Source of the DNA: Streptomyces bicolor
GTDB lineage: Bacteria > Actinomycetota > Actinomycetes > Streptomycetales > Streptomycetaceae
Assembly (NCBI RefSeq): GCF_000719285.1
Contig: NZ_JOFS01000020.1
Location: 186,001-250,000 of the forward strand
Reading direction: 5' to 3'
DNA length: 64,000 nt
Each line of letters begins with the position of its first letter. The stretch's first letter is position 1. Shown one piece after another: positions 42,575 to 50,768 of this stretch. The notes below the pieces were generated by a model. It ran no database searches, had not been told where the DNA came from, and worked only from the letters and a program-made list of their open reading frames with translations. A program made the position numbers and the translations under genes.

Positions 42575-43130
42575 CCCGGGCCGGGCGACCACCTCCGCCA
42601 AGATCGTGGTGGCGGGTGGCTTCGGCGTGGGCAAGACCACGTTCGTGGGCGCCGTCTCGGAGATCAACCCGCTGCGCACCGAGGCCGTGATGACGTCCGC
42701 GAGTGCGGGCATCGACGACCTCACGCACACCGGGGACAAGACCACCACCACGGTGGCCATGGACTTCGGCCGTATCACCCTGGACCAGGACCTGATCCTG
42801 TACCTCTTCGGTACGCCGGGCCAGGACCGCTTCTGGTTCATGTGGGACGACCTCGTACGCGGCGCCATCGGCGCGGTGGTGCTCGTGGACACCCGGCGCC
42901 TGGCGGACTGCTTCCCGGCGGTCGACTACTTCGAGAACAGCGGGCTGCCGTTCGTCGTGGCCCTCAACGGCTTCGACGGGCATCAGCCCTACCAGCCCGA
43001 GGAAGTGCGGGAAGCGCTGCAGATCGGTCCGGACACCCCGATCATCACGACGGACGCCCGGCACCGCTCCGATGCCAAGAGTGCGCTGATCACGCTGGTC
43101 GAGCACGCGCTGATGGCCCGGCTGCGATAG
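42555..43130 (+). CDS. cvnD: CvnD: Ras-like small GTPase (conservon 1)
   Basis: 191 aa. P-loop VVAGGFGVGKTTFVGAVSEI, switch/G3 LFGTPGQDRF, and G4 replaced by NGFDG, all typical of the conservon GTPase (MglA-like). It binds GTP and is thought to transmit the kinase-complex signal to development or metabolism. It overlaps cvnC. Confidence 0.94.
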   Translation: MDFASSDPGRATTSAKIVVAGGFGVGKTTFVGAVSEINPLRTEAVMTSASAGIDDLTHTGDKTTTTVAMDFGRITLDQDLILYLFGTPGQDRFWFMWDDLVRGAIGAVVLVDTRRLADCFPAVDYFENSGLPFVVALNGFDGHQPYQPEEVREALQIGPDTPIITTDARHRSDAKSALITLVEHALMARLR

Positions 43131-43517
43131 ATCAAGTAAGCAGCGACATACGGCAGTTGTCGTAGATGTGCCGGAGCCGACTGTGGCCTTTGACACGGTC
43201 GGCTCCATTGTTCATAACGTTTCGGCAGAGGAATCGGGTGGTACGGCCACTCGTCGCGGTCAAGCGGTCTCGCTACGCGCACAAATGCCCCGTCTTTTGA
43301 CGGGGCTCGCTCTTTATGACCGTTTTATCTGGGGCTTACATCACTCCGAATCCGCCGCTTCCACTGTTTGGAAGAGCGCAGGCCGACGTGCTGGAATGCC
43401 TGAACTGCCCAATAGTCAAAGACGTACTCAGCAGTACTGCGTACTCCTAGGCGAACCGGGCTCTGAGACACTGCGGCACAACGTAGGTGCCGACCCCGCC
43501 GGAAGGTTGTTGGTCGA
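43131..43517. other. 387-bp region between the two conservons
   Basis: Contains the cvnD terminator (43173-43206), then unusually AT-rich DNA up to the second cvnA, presumably its promoter. An open frame across 43168-43521 has poor codon use and I do not call it. Confidence 0.55.
43173..43206 (+). terminator. Terminator of conservon 1
   Basis: Perfect 9-bp arms ggagccgac / gtcggctcc with a 16-nt loop, followed by attgttcat. Confidence 0.75.
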
Positions 43518-46500
43518 GTGAGGCGAAGCAAGAACAGTCCCGAGCCGTCGGCCCGGGGCAACTTCACCCCGCCGCCGCGCGGAGCGGCGCCTGTCCCTGT
43601 GCCCGGATCGGAACCAGCGGCCACGCCGGCCCCCAGCGGTGGCCGCCTCTCCCCGCGCAACTGGCGCGTGCCGACCCGGCTGAACGCGATCCTGCTCATA
43701 CCCGTGCTGGTCGGCCTCGTCATGGGCGGCTTCCAGGTGAAGAGCTCGATCGACACCTGGCAGGAGGCCGAGGACGCGGAGAACACCGCGCGACTGGTGC
43801 GGGCCTCCCTCAACTACGCCGACGCCCTCTACAACGAGCGTGACGTCACCGCCGCCCCACTGCTGCAGGGCAAGGGCGAGGACGACCCGACGGTCACCGA
43901 GGCCCGTGACCTCACCGACAAGGCGGCCGACGAGTTCGACGCTGCCACCCAGAACATGCCGCAGAAGGCGGGTCTGGAACGCCGCCTGAGCCTGTTCCGC
44001 GAGGTCGAGCCCGAGCTCACGGACCTGCGCGCGGAGGCCTACGGCAGCAAGCGGACCGGTGTGCAGACCGAAGAGGGCTACGTCGAGGTCGCGCACCCCC
44101 TGACGGAGTTCGCCAACGAGCTCGGTCTGGGCACGGGCAACATCACCTCCTACGGCCGTACGGTCTACGCCATCGAGCTCACCAAGGCGGCCCTGTCGCT
44201 GCAGCGCTCCATCGGCATGCACCTGCTGGTCAAGCCCGGCCCGACCCCGAGCAGCTTCGCCAGCCAGCGGGTCGCCCTCACCTCGTACGCGTACCTGGAA
44301 GGCATCGCCGTCGAGGAGTACATCGGCGGTGGCACCGAGGCCGACGAGCAGAAGCTCAAGGACGCCGAGGCCCAGATCAGGGCGGAGGGCGCGGCCCTGG
44401 CCAAGGAGGCCAAGGCCAAGAACCCGGACTATGTGCCGCCGCCGGCCAAGACGACCGACATGATCAAGCTCATCGCGGGCCTGCAGTCCACGGACGCCTC
44501 CGAGCGTGCCGCGCTCGCCCAGAAGGGCGTCACCGCCGAGAACTGGTGGGCGGTCAACACCCTCAAGTTCAACGCCTACCGCCAGATCGAGTCCGACCTG
44601 GCCGACACGGCGGTGAACGAGGCCTCCGACATCGCCGACGACGCCAAGCGCGACGCGCTCATCACCGGTGCCGCCGTCGTGGTCGCGCTGCTCGCCGCGT
44701 TCATCCTGGCCGGCATGGTGGCCCGCCAGATGTCCCGCTCGATGCGCCAGCTGCGCAACGCCGCCTTCGGCATCGCCGAGCAGCGTCTGCCGATGCTGGT
44801 CGACCAGCTCTCGCGCACCGACCCCGGCCGCGTGGACACCCGGGTCGCGCCCATCCCGATCAACACCCGGGACGAGATCGGCGAAGTCGCCCGCGCCTTC
44901 GACCAGGTCCACCGCGAAGCCGTCCGGCTCGCCGCCGAGCAGGCCCTGCTGCGGGGCAACATCAACGCGATCTTCACCAACCTCTCCCGCCGCAACCAGT
45001 CGCTGATCGAGGGCCAGCTGACCCTGATCACCGACCTGGAGAACAACGAGGCCGACCCGGACCAGCTGGAGAACCTCTTCCGCCTGGACCACCTCGCGAC
45101 CCGTATGCGCCGCAACGGCGAGAACCTCCTCGTCCTCGCCGGCGAGGAGCCCGGCCGCCGCTGGGACCAGCCGGTCCCGCTGGTCGACGTCCTGCGCGCC
45201 GCCTCCTCCGAGGTGGAGCAGTACGAGCGCATCGAGCTCTCCGGCGTCCCGGAGGCCGAGATCCACGGCCGCGCCGTGACCGACCTCGTGCACCTGCTGG
45301 CCGAGCTGCTGGAGAACGCGACGACGTTCTCCTCCCCGCAGACCAAGGTTCGCGTGACCGCCACCCGTCTCCCCGACGGTCGGGTCATGATCGAGATCCA
45401 CGACAAGGGCATCGGCCTCACCGCCGAGGACTTCGCCGACATCAACCACAAGCTGGCCAACCCGCCGACGGTGGACGCCGCGATCTCGCAGCGCATGGGC
45501 CTGTTCGTGGTCGGCCGGCTGTCCGACCGGCACGGCATCCGCGTCCAGCTCCGCCCCTCCGGCGAGCAGGCCGGCACCACCTCGCTGGTCATGCTGCCGG
45601 ACGCGATCACGCACGGCGGTGGCGGCGAGCAGCAGCCGGCCCAGGACGAGTTCACCGTCTCGCAGATCATCCCGGAGCAGAACTTCCAGGGTGAGAACTT
45701 CAACCAGCAGCCGATGCGTACGGCCGCGGAGCTCGGCTTCGACGACAGCCGCTACACCGAGGTCCCGGACGACATCCGCGAGCTGGACCCCGTCGGCCGC
45801 TCCCTGATGCGCGAGGAGCGCCGTGCGGCCCTGGAGGCCCAGGCGCACGGACAGCAGCCCGGCCAGGAGGCCTCTGAGAGGTCCGGGTACGACGAGTTCA
45901 CGGGTCAGCCCGGCTACGACGGCCAGAACGGCTTCCCCGAGCAGCCCGGCGGGTACGACCCGCAGCCGGCGTACGAGGAGCAGCGGCAGACGTCGTACGA
46001 GGAGCAGCAGGCGGCGTACGAGGAGCAGCAGCGGGCCGCATACGACGAGCCGCAGCGGCAGTCGTACGACGACCAGTACTTCGCGCCGAACGGCGGCCAG
46101 CCGCGCAACGACACCTTCTCGTCCGGCGGCGGCTACCCCGAGCCCTCGTATCCGGAGCCGGCCCGCGAGGAGCCGACGGCCGCGAGTGCCTCCGCGCCGG
46201 AGAGCTTCCCGGCCTTCGAACAGCGGCGTCAGCAGGACGACTGGCCGCAGTCGAACGGCTACCGCAACGGGTACCCGGACCAGTACGCTCCGGAAACGGA
46301 ATCCGCGCAGGCCGATGACGCGAACGAGCGGGACCGCGTAGGCTTCGACCGTCCGGGACCGGCTCCCTCCGCCGGCCACGCGCTGACCGACGCCGGTCTT
46401 CCGCGTCGCGGGTCCGTCGCGAACGGCACCAACGGCGCACGGCCCACGCGGCAGGAAGCGCCGGCCCCCACACCGGACAGCAACGGCGACAGCAGCTGGC

Positions 46501-46784
46501 GTTCGCAGAACGACGACCGCTGGCAGCAGGCCGCGCAGCTCCGGAAGCCCAAGGCAGGCGGGGTGACCTCCTCCGGTCTGCCGCGGCGGGTTCCCAAGGC
46601 CAACCTGGTCGAGGGAGCCGCCGCAGCCACCCCACAGGGCGGCCCACAGGTCTCCCGCGCTCCCGAGGACGTCCGGGGCAGGCTGAGCAACCTGCGCCGG
46701 GGTGTCCAGCGGGGTCGCAGTGCGGGAAGTGAAACGAACGGCCAGGGCTTCGGTCCTGACAGCACCTACAACCAGGAGCGTTAG
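43518..46784 (+). CDS. cvnA: CvnA: nitrate-sensor-type membrane histidine-kinase-like protein (conservon 2)
   Basis: 1088 aa from GTG, GGAAGG upstream. Same architecture as the first CvnA: transmembrane helix near 56-74, extracytoplasmic sensor, second helix near 380-402, HAMP-like linker, then LDHLATRMRRNGENLLVLAG and N-box LLAELLENATTF, DKGIGL, GLFVVGRLSDRHGIR. The kinase core is nearly the same as CvnA 1, while the sensor domains differ clearly, suggesting distinct inputs. The tail contains Tyr-Glu-Glu-Gln repeats (about residues 820-860) and ends with the shared GLPRRVPKANLVEG ... DVRGRLSNLRRG block; a partial second copy GLPRRGSVANG precedes it. Confidence 0.93.
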   Translation: MRRSKNSPEPSARGNFTPPPRGAAPVPVPGSEPAATPAPSGGRLSPRNWRVPTRLNAILLIPVLVGLVMGGFQVKSSIDTWQEAEDAENTARLVRASLNYADALYNERDVTAAPLLQGKGEDDPTVTEARDLTDKAADEFDAATQNMPQKAGLERRLSLFREVEPELTDLRAEAYGSKRTGVQTEEGYVEVAHPLTEFANELGLGTGNITSYGRTVYAIELTKAALSLQRSIGMHLLVKPGPTPSSFASQRVALTSYAYLEGIAVEEYIGGGTEADEQKLKDAEAQIRAEGAALAKEAKAKNPDYVPPPAKTTDMIKLIAGLQSTDASERAALAQKGVTAENWWAVNTLKFNAYRQIESDLADTAVNEASDIADDAKRDALITGAAVVVALLAAFILAGMVARQMSRSMRQLRNAAFGIAEQRLPMLVDQLSRTDPGRVDTRVAPIPINTRDEIGEVARAFDQVHREAVRLAAEQALLRGNINAIFTNLSRRNQSLIEGQLTLITDLENNEADPDQLENLFRLDHLATRMRRNGENLLVLAGEEPGRRWDQPVPLVDVLRAASSEVEQYERIELSGVPEAEIHGRAVTDLVHLLAELLENATTFSSPQTKVRVTATRLPDGRVMIEIHDKGIGLTAEDFADINHKLANPPTVDAAISQRMGLFVVGRLSDRHGIRVQLRPSGEQAGTTSLVMLPDAITHGGGGEQQPAQDEFTVSQIIPEQNFQGENFNQQPMRTAAELGFDDSRYTEVPDDIRELDPVGRSLMREERRAALEAQAHGQQPGQEASERSGYDEFTGQPGYDGQNGFPEQPGGYDPQPAYEEQRQTSYEEQQAAYEEQQRAAYDEPQRQSYDDQYFAPNGGQPRNDTFSSGGGYPEPSYPEPAREEPTAASASAPESFPAFEQRRQQDDWPQSNGYRNGYPDQYAPETESAQADDANERDRVGFDRPGPAPSAGHALTDAGLPRRGSVANGTNGARPTRQEAPAPTPDSNGDSSWRSQNDDRWQQAAQLRKPKAGGVTSSGLPRRVPKANLVEGAAAATPQGGPQVSRAPEDVRGRLSNLRRGVQRGRSAGSETNGQGFGPDSTYNQER

Positions 46785-46785
46785 T

Positions 46786-47208
46786 GTGAGCCCGATGAGC
46801 CAGGCGGCACAGAACCTGAACTGGTTGATCACCAATTTCGTGGACAACACCCCCGGGGTGTCGCACACGGTGGTGGTCTCCGCCGACGGACTCCTTCTGG
46901 CGATGTCCGAAGGCTTTCCCCGCGACCGCGCCGACCAGCTCGCGGCCGTCGCCTCCGGTCTGACGTCTCTGACGGCAGGCGCCTCCCGCATCTTCGAGGG
47001 TGGCAGCGTGAACCAGACGGTTGTGGAGATGGAGCGGGGATTCCTCTTCATCATGTCCATCTCCGACGGTTCGTCGCTCGCGGTCCTCGCACATCCCGAG
47101 GCGGACATCGGCCTCATTGGGTACGAGATGGCGCTTCTGGTCGACCGTGCCGGTACGGTCCTGACACCGGATCTGCGGGCGGAGCTCCAGGGCAGCCTGC
47201 TCAACTAA
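46786..47208 (+). CDS. cvnB: CvnB: roadblock/LC7-domain protein (conservon 2)
   Basis: 140 aa from a GTG seven bases after AGGAG and one base after the cvnA stop. Nearly identical to the first CvnB. Differences are concentrated at EGGSVNQ (versus EGGDVAQ), FIMSISDGSS and the end SLLN. Confidence 0.93.
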   Translation: MSPMSQAAQNLNWLITNFVDNTPGVSHTVVVSADGLLLAMSEGFPRDRADQLAAVASGLTSLTAGASRIFEGGSVNQTVVEMERGFLFIMSISDGSSLAVLAHPEADIGLIGYEMALLVDRAGTVLTPDLRAELQGSLLN

Positions 47209-47301
47209 CAGACAGTCGGTGCGTTTTGGCGTCCCGGGGCCGTAAGGTTTCGGGACGCGGCTCCACATGATGGGTGCCAGGCACAGTCGGAGGAGGAGAA
47301 A

Positions 47302-47874
47302 GTGGCAACACCCCCAGACGGTTCGTCAGCGGGCAACTGGTCGTACGGCCCTGCCCAGGGGCACGGCGACGGTTCCCAGAACCGGTACAACTTCCCCTCC
47401 ACGCCGAGCCAGCGGCAGCCGTACGCCCCTCAGGGCCCCGGGCCCTCGCCGTACGACCAGCCGTCGGCCCCGCGCATCCAGCCGGTGCAGCCGCAGCGAC
47501 GCGCCCCTGAGCCGGCGCCCGCCGGGGCGTCGAACAACCCACTGGTGCGCCCGTACGCCATGACCGGCGGCCGGACGCGCCCGCGCTACCAGCTCGCCAT
47601 CGAGGCGCTGGTGCACACCACCGCGCAGCCGCACCAGATGCAGGGCCAGCTGCCCGAGCATCAGCGGATCTGCAACCTCTGCCGGGAAATCAAGTCGGTA
47701 GCCGAGATCTCCGCGCTCCTGACGATCCCTCTCGGCGTGGCCAGGATCCTCGTCGCCGACTTGGCGGAGGCGGGACTGGTCGCCATCCATCAGCCCGGCG
47801 GCGACGAGAACGCCGGCGGCCAGCCAGACGTGACACTGCTCGAAAGGGTGCTCAGTGGACTTCGCAAGCTCTAG
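47302..47874 (+). CDS. cvnC: CvnC: DUF742 protein with Pro/Gln-rich N-terminal extension (conservon 2)
   Basis: 190 aa, GTG preceded by AGGAGGAG. The first 75 residues are a low-complexity Pro/Gln/Ser extension absent from the first CvnC. The DUF742 core (LVRPYAMTGGRTRPRYQLAI, LPEHQRICNLCREIKSVAEI) is then closely conserved. It overlaps cvnD by 20 bp. Confidence 0.93.
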   Translation: MATPPDGSSAGNWSYGPAQGHGDGSQNRYNFPSTPSQRQPYAPQGPGPSPYDQPSAPRIQPVQPQRRAPEPAPAGASNNPLVRPYAMTGGRTRPRYQLAIEALVHTTAQPHQMQGQLPEHQRICNLCREIKSVAEISALLTIPLGVARILVADLAEAGLVAIHQPGGDENAGGQPDVTLLERVLSGLRKL

Positions 47875-48436
47875 CGGAGGGCCTTCCCGCTCCACCACGT
47901 CCGCGAAGATCGTGGTGGCTGGCGGCTTCGGCGTGGGCAAGACCACGTTCGTCGGCGCCGTCTCGGAGATCAACCCGCTGCGCACCGAGGCCGTCATGAC
48001 GTCCGCTTCGGCGGGCATCGACGACCTCACCCACACCGGAGACAAGACCACGACGACCGTGGCCATGGACTTCGGCCGTATCACCCTGGACCAGGACCTG
48101 ATCCTGTACCTCTTCGGTACGCCCGGCCAGGACCGCTTCTGGTTCATGTGGGACGACCTGGTACGCGGCGCCATCGGCGCGATCGTCCTGGTGGACACCC
48201 GCCGACTCGCCGACTGCTTCCCCGCGGTCGACTACTTCGAGAACAGCGGCCTGCCCTTCGTGATCGCCCTCAACGGCTTCGACGGCAACCAGCCGTACAA
48301 CCCGGACGAGGTCCGTGAAGCCCTGCAGATCGGCCCCGACACCCCGATCATCACGACGGACGCCCGCCACCGCGCGGACGCGAAGTCGGCACTGATCACG
48401 CTGGTCGAGCACGCCCTGATGGCACGCCTGCGGTAG
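47855..48436 (+). CDS. cvnD: CvnD: Ras-like small GTPase (conservon 2)
   Basis: 193 aa, nearly identical to the first CvnD apart from the N-terminal DFASSSGGPSRS segment and a few conservative changes. P-loop GGFGVGKTT, G3 GTPGQDRF, G4 NGFDG. Such high similarity of the GTPases against divergent sensors suggests either shared output or recent duplication/gene conversion. Confidence 0.94.
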   Translation: MDFASSSGGPSRSTTSAKIVVAGGFGVGKTTFVGAVSEINPLRTEAVMTSASAGIDDLTHTGDKTTTTVAMDFGRITLDQDLILYLFGTPGQDRFWFMWDDLVRGAIGAIVLVDTRRLADCFPAVDYFENSGLPFVIALNGFDGNQPYNPDEVREALQIGPDTPIITTDARHRADAKSALITLVEHALMARLR

Positions 48437-48451
48437 GTAATCGCTTATTCG

Positions 48452-48502
48452 GCCACTGGGCTGCCACGGACGGTTTTCTGCCGTCTGCGGCAGCCCAGTG
48501 GC
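48452..48502 (+). terminator. Terminator of conservon 2
   Basis: Perfect 14-bp arms gccactgggctgcc / ggcagcccagtggc, 15 bp after the cvnD stop, with a 23-nt loop that itself can pair (gacgg/ccgtc). Confidence 0.75.
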
Positions 48503-48515
48503 TTGTCCCACCTAG

Positions 48516-48648
48516 GCCCTGTCGTTTGGATCAGCTCGGCTGCGAGGATCGGTTCCGCTCGGCCGACCCGAGCGGGGCGATGGGGGTGCCCCCGCGCGAG
48601 CCGGTTCGAGCGTGGGGGAGCACACCGGGATGATCCAAACGACAGGGC
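48516..48648. mobile_element. 133-bp IS5-type MITE, longer copy
   Basis: Perfect 17-bp terminal inverted repeats gccctgtcgtttggatc (48516-48532) and its complement (48632-48648), flanked by CTAG (48512-48515) and CTAA (48649-48652). The left half equals the reverse complement of the 18437-18513 copy with few changes. About 56 extra bases (48567-48624), containing gggggtgccccc, interrupt it before the conserved right end. No coding capacity. Confidence 0.75.
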
Positions 48649-48652
48649 CTAA

Positions 48653-48672
48653 GGGGCGCGGGGAACTGCGCG
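48653..48672 (-). repeat. Short Streptomyces repeat, third copy (inverted)
   Basis: aggggcgcggggaactgcgc, complement of the core in smc and beside rsmD. It abuts the right end of the MITE. Confidence 0.75.
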
Positions 48673-48740
48673 AACGGCCCCCGACTACCCGCAGCCGCCC
48701 CCGAGACCGCACCCCCCGAGCTCTCGCGCGCAAAAAACCG

Positions 48741-48776
48741 ACGGCCCCGCCCTCCCCCTCGGGAGAACGGGGCCGT
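48741..48776 (-). terminator. accB-accE terminator
   Basis: Stem acggcccc / ggggccgt; on the minus strand it is followed by CGGTTTTTTG, a genuine T-tract, 17 bp after the accE stop. Confidence 0.85.
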
Positions 48777-48792
48777 ACAAGCGCCGCAGGCC

Positions 48793-48984
48793 TCAGCGCC
48801 AGCTGTGCGGGGCCCGGAAGCCCGGCTCGCGCTCCAGGCGGCGCCAGCCCGCCTTCGCGCGGCCGCGGTGAGTCGGGGTCGTGGAGGGCTGGGCGGCGGC
48901 ACGGGCCAGGAGGATCGCGGTGATGGCCGCGACTTCCTCGGGCTCGGCGTGGCCCTTCTCGACGCGAATATCAGGGAGGTTCAT
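48793..48984 (-). CDS. accE: Acyl-CoA carboxylase epsilon subunit
   Basis: 63 aa: MNLPDIRVEKGHAEPEEVAA, ITAILLARAAAQ, then RGRAKAGWRRLEREPGFRAP ending HSWR. The (V)EKGxxxPEE(V/L)AA start and W-x-R-L-ER end are the epsilon signature of actinobacterial acyl-CoA carboxylases. The subunit stabilises and stimulates the alpha-beta complex. It follows accB after 46 bp and is cotranscribed. Confidence 0.93.
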   Translation of the reverse strand: MNLPDIRVEKGHAEPEEVAAITAILLARAAAQPSTTPTHRGRAKAGWRRLEREPGFRAPHSWR

Positions 48985-49030
48985 GGGTGTCAGTCTCCGT
49001 GAGAGAGGTTTCCGCAGCGGTACCGGTGGG

Positions 49031-50614
49031 TTACTGCGGGGGGTTGCCGTGCTTGCGGGACGGCAGGTCGGCGTGCTTGGTCTGGAGCATCGCCAGGGAG
49101 CGGACGAGGACCTCGCGGGTCTCCGCGGGGTCGATGACGTCGTCCACGAGGCCACGCTCGGCCGCGTAGTAGGGGTGCATGAGCTCGGACTTGTACTCCT
49201 TGACCATGCGGGCCCGCATGGCCTCGGGGTCCTCGGCATCGGCGATCTGCCGGCGGAAGATGACGTTCGCCGCACCCTCCGCGCCCATCACGGCGATCTC
49301 GTTCGTCGGCCAGGCATAGGTGAGGTCGGCGCCGATGGACTGGCTGTCCATCACGATGTAGGCACCTCCGTACGCCTTGCGCAGGATCAGCGAGATCCGC
49401 GGCACGGTCGCGTTGCAGTAGGCGTAGAGGAGCTTCGCGCCGTGCCGGATGATTCCGCCGTGCTCCTGGTCGACGCCCGGGAGGAACCCGGGGACGTCCA
49501 GGAAGGTGATGATCGGGATGTTAAAAGCGTCACACATCTGGACAAAGCGCGCAGCTTTTTCCGACGCCTCGATGTCCAGGACACCGGCGAGCACCTGCGG
49601 CTGGTTGGCGATGATGCCGACCACCTGGCCGTCCAGGCGGGCCAGCGCGCAGATGATGTTCCGCGCCCAGCGCTCGTGGACCTCCAGGTACTCGCCGTCG
49701 TCGACGATCTCCTCGATGACCTTCGCCATGTCGTACGGCCGGTTGCCGTCCGCCGGGACCAGGTCCAGCAGCACCTCGCTGCGGCGGTCCGGCGCGTCCG
49801 TGGAGTCCACGCGGGGCGGGTTCTCGCGGTTGTTCTGCGGGAGGAGGGAGAGGAGGTAGCGCACCTCGGCGATGCAGGTCTCCTCGTCGTCGTACGCGAA
49901 GTGGCACACACCGGAGGTCTCCGCGTGCACGTCCGCGCCGCCGAGCCCGTTCTGGGTGATCTCCTCGCCGGTCACCGCCTTGACCACGTCCGGGCCGGTG
50001 ATGAACATCTGCGAGGTCTCACGGACCATGAAGACGAAGTCCGTCAGCGCCGGGCTGTACGCCGCGCCGCCCGCGCACGGGCCCAGCATGACGCTGATCT
50101 GCGGGATCACCCCGCTCGCCTTGGTGTTGCGCTGGAAGATGCCGCCGTAGCCGGCGAGGGCCGAGACGCCCTCCTGGATACGGGCGCCAGCACCGTCGTT
50201 CAGGGAGACCAGCGGCGCGCCGGCCGCGATGGCCATGTCCATGATCTTGTGGATCTTGGTGGCGTGGGCCTCGCCCAGCGCGCCGCCGAAGATGCGGAAG
50301 TCATGGGCGTAGACGAAGACCGTACGGCCCTCCACCGTGCCCCAACCGGTGATGACACCGTCGGTGTACGGCTTCTTGGCCTCCAGGCCGAACCCGACCG
50401 CCCGGTGCCGGCGCAGCTGCTCGACCTCCCGGAAGGACCCCGGGTCCAGCAGCAGCTCGATCCGCTCCCGGGCGGTCAGCTTGCCCTTGGCGTGCTGCGC
50501 CGCGGTCGCCTTCTCGCTCGGGCCGGCCAACGCCTGCGCACGGATCTCGTGCAGCTCGGCGGTCCGCCCGCGCGCGTCGATCGGCTCACCCGGTGCCTCT
50601 TCCAAAACGGTCAT
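49031..50614 (-). CDS. accB: Acyl-CoA carboxylase carboxyltransferase beta subunit (AccB type)
   Basis: 527 aa. Carboxyltransferase of the acetyl/propionyl-CoA carboxylase that makes malonyl- and methylmalonyl-CoA for fatty acids and polyketides. The N domain begins TARERIELLLDPGSF, and the acyl-CoA-binding crotonase-fold oxyanion loops are CAGGAAYSPAL and AYGGAYIVMDSQS. Residue 420 is Ile, the residue known to mark S. coelicolor AccB (acetyl- and propionyl-CoA) as opposed to Asp in PccB. The biotinylated alpha subunit is encoded elsewhere. A short patch at 49520-49563 is oddly AT-rich in codon use. Confidence 0.94.
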   Translation of the reverse strand: MTVLEEAPGEPIDARGRTAELHEIRAQALAGPSEKATAAQHAKGKLTARERIELLLDPGSFREVEQLRRHRAVGFGLEAKKPYTDGVITGWGTVEGRTVFVYAHDFRIFGGALGEAHATKIHKIMDMAIAAGAPLVSLNDGAGARIQEGVSALAGYGGIFQRNTKASGVIPQISVMLGPCAGGAAYSPALTDFVFMVRETSQMFITGPDVVKAVTGEEITQNGLGGADVHAETSGVCHFAYDDEETCIAEVRYLLSLLPQNNRENPPRVDSTDAPDRRSEVLLDLVPADGNRPYDMAKVIEEIVDDGEYLEVHERWARNIICALARLDGQVVGIIANQPQVLAGVLDIEASEKAARFVQMCDAFNIPIITFLDVPGFLPGVDQEHGGIIRHGAKLLYAYCNATVPRISLILRKAYGGAYIVMDSQSIGADLTYAWPTNEIAVMGAEGAANVIFRRQIADAEDPEAMRARMVKEYKSELMHPYYAAERGLVDDVIDPAETREVLVRSLAMLQTKHADLPSRKHGNPPQ

Positions 50615-50768
50615 GTAGCGACCTTACGAAGGACACCAAGGAAAGCGAGCCGTTGACTCCGTACAGTCCTCCGACCGATTTCCTGGTGCCCCTGAACAGA
50701 ACCATGGCGGCGTGCAGCCCTTCCGACTGCTCAGAGGGCCTGCGCGTTGTGGGGGTCGTACAAAGCCG

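Noticed and set aside
43168..43521. 117-codon plus-strand open frame between the conservons
   Set aside because: It starts in the terminator, overlaps the cvnA start, and its codon use is not Streptomyces-like.
43428..47204. 1258-codon minus-strand open frame over the second conservon
   Set aside because: Antisense to cvnA/cvnB of unit 2; no recognisable domains and wrong codon bias.
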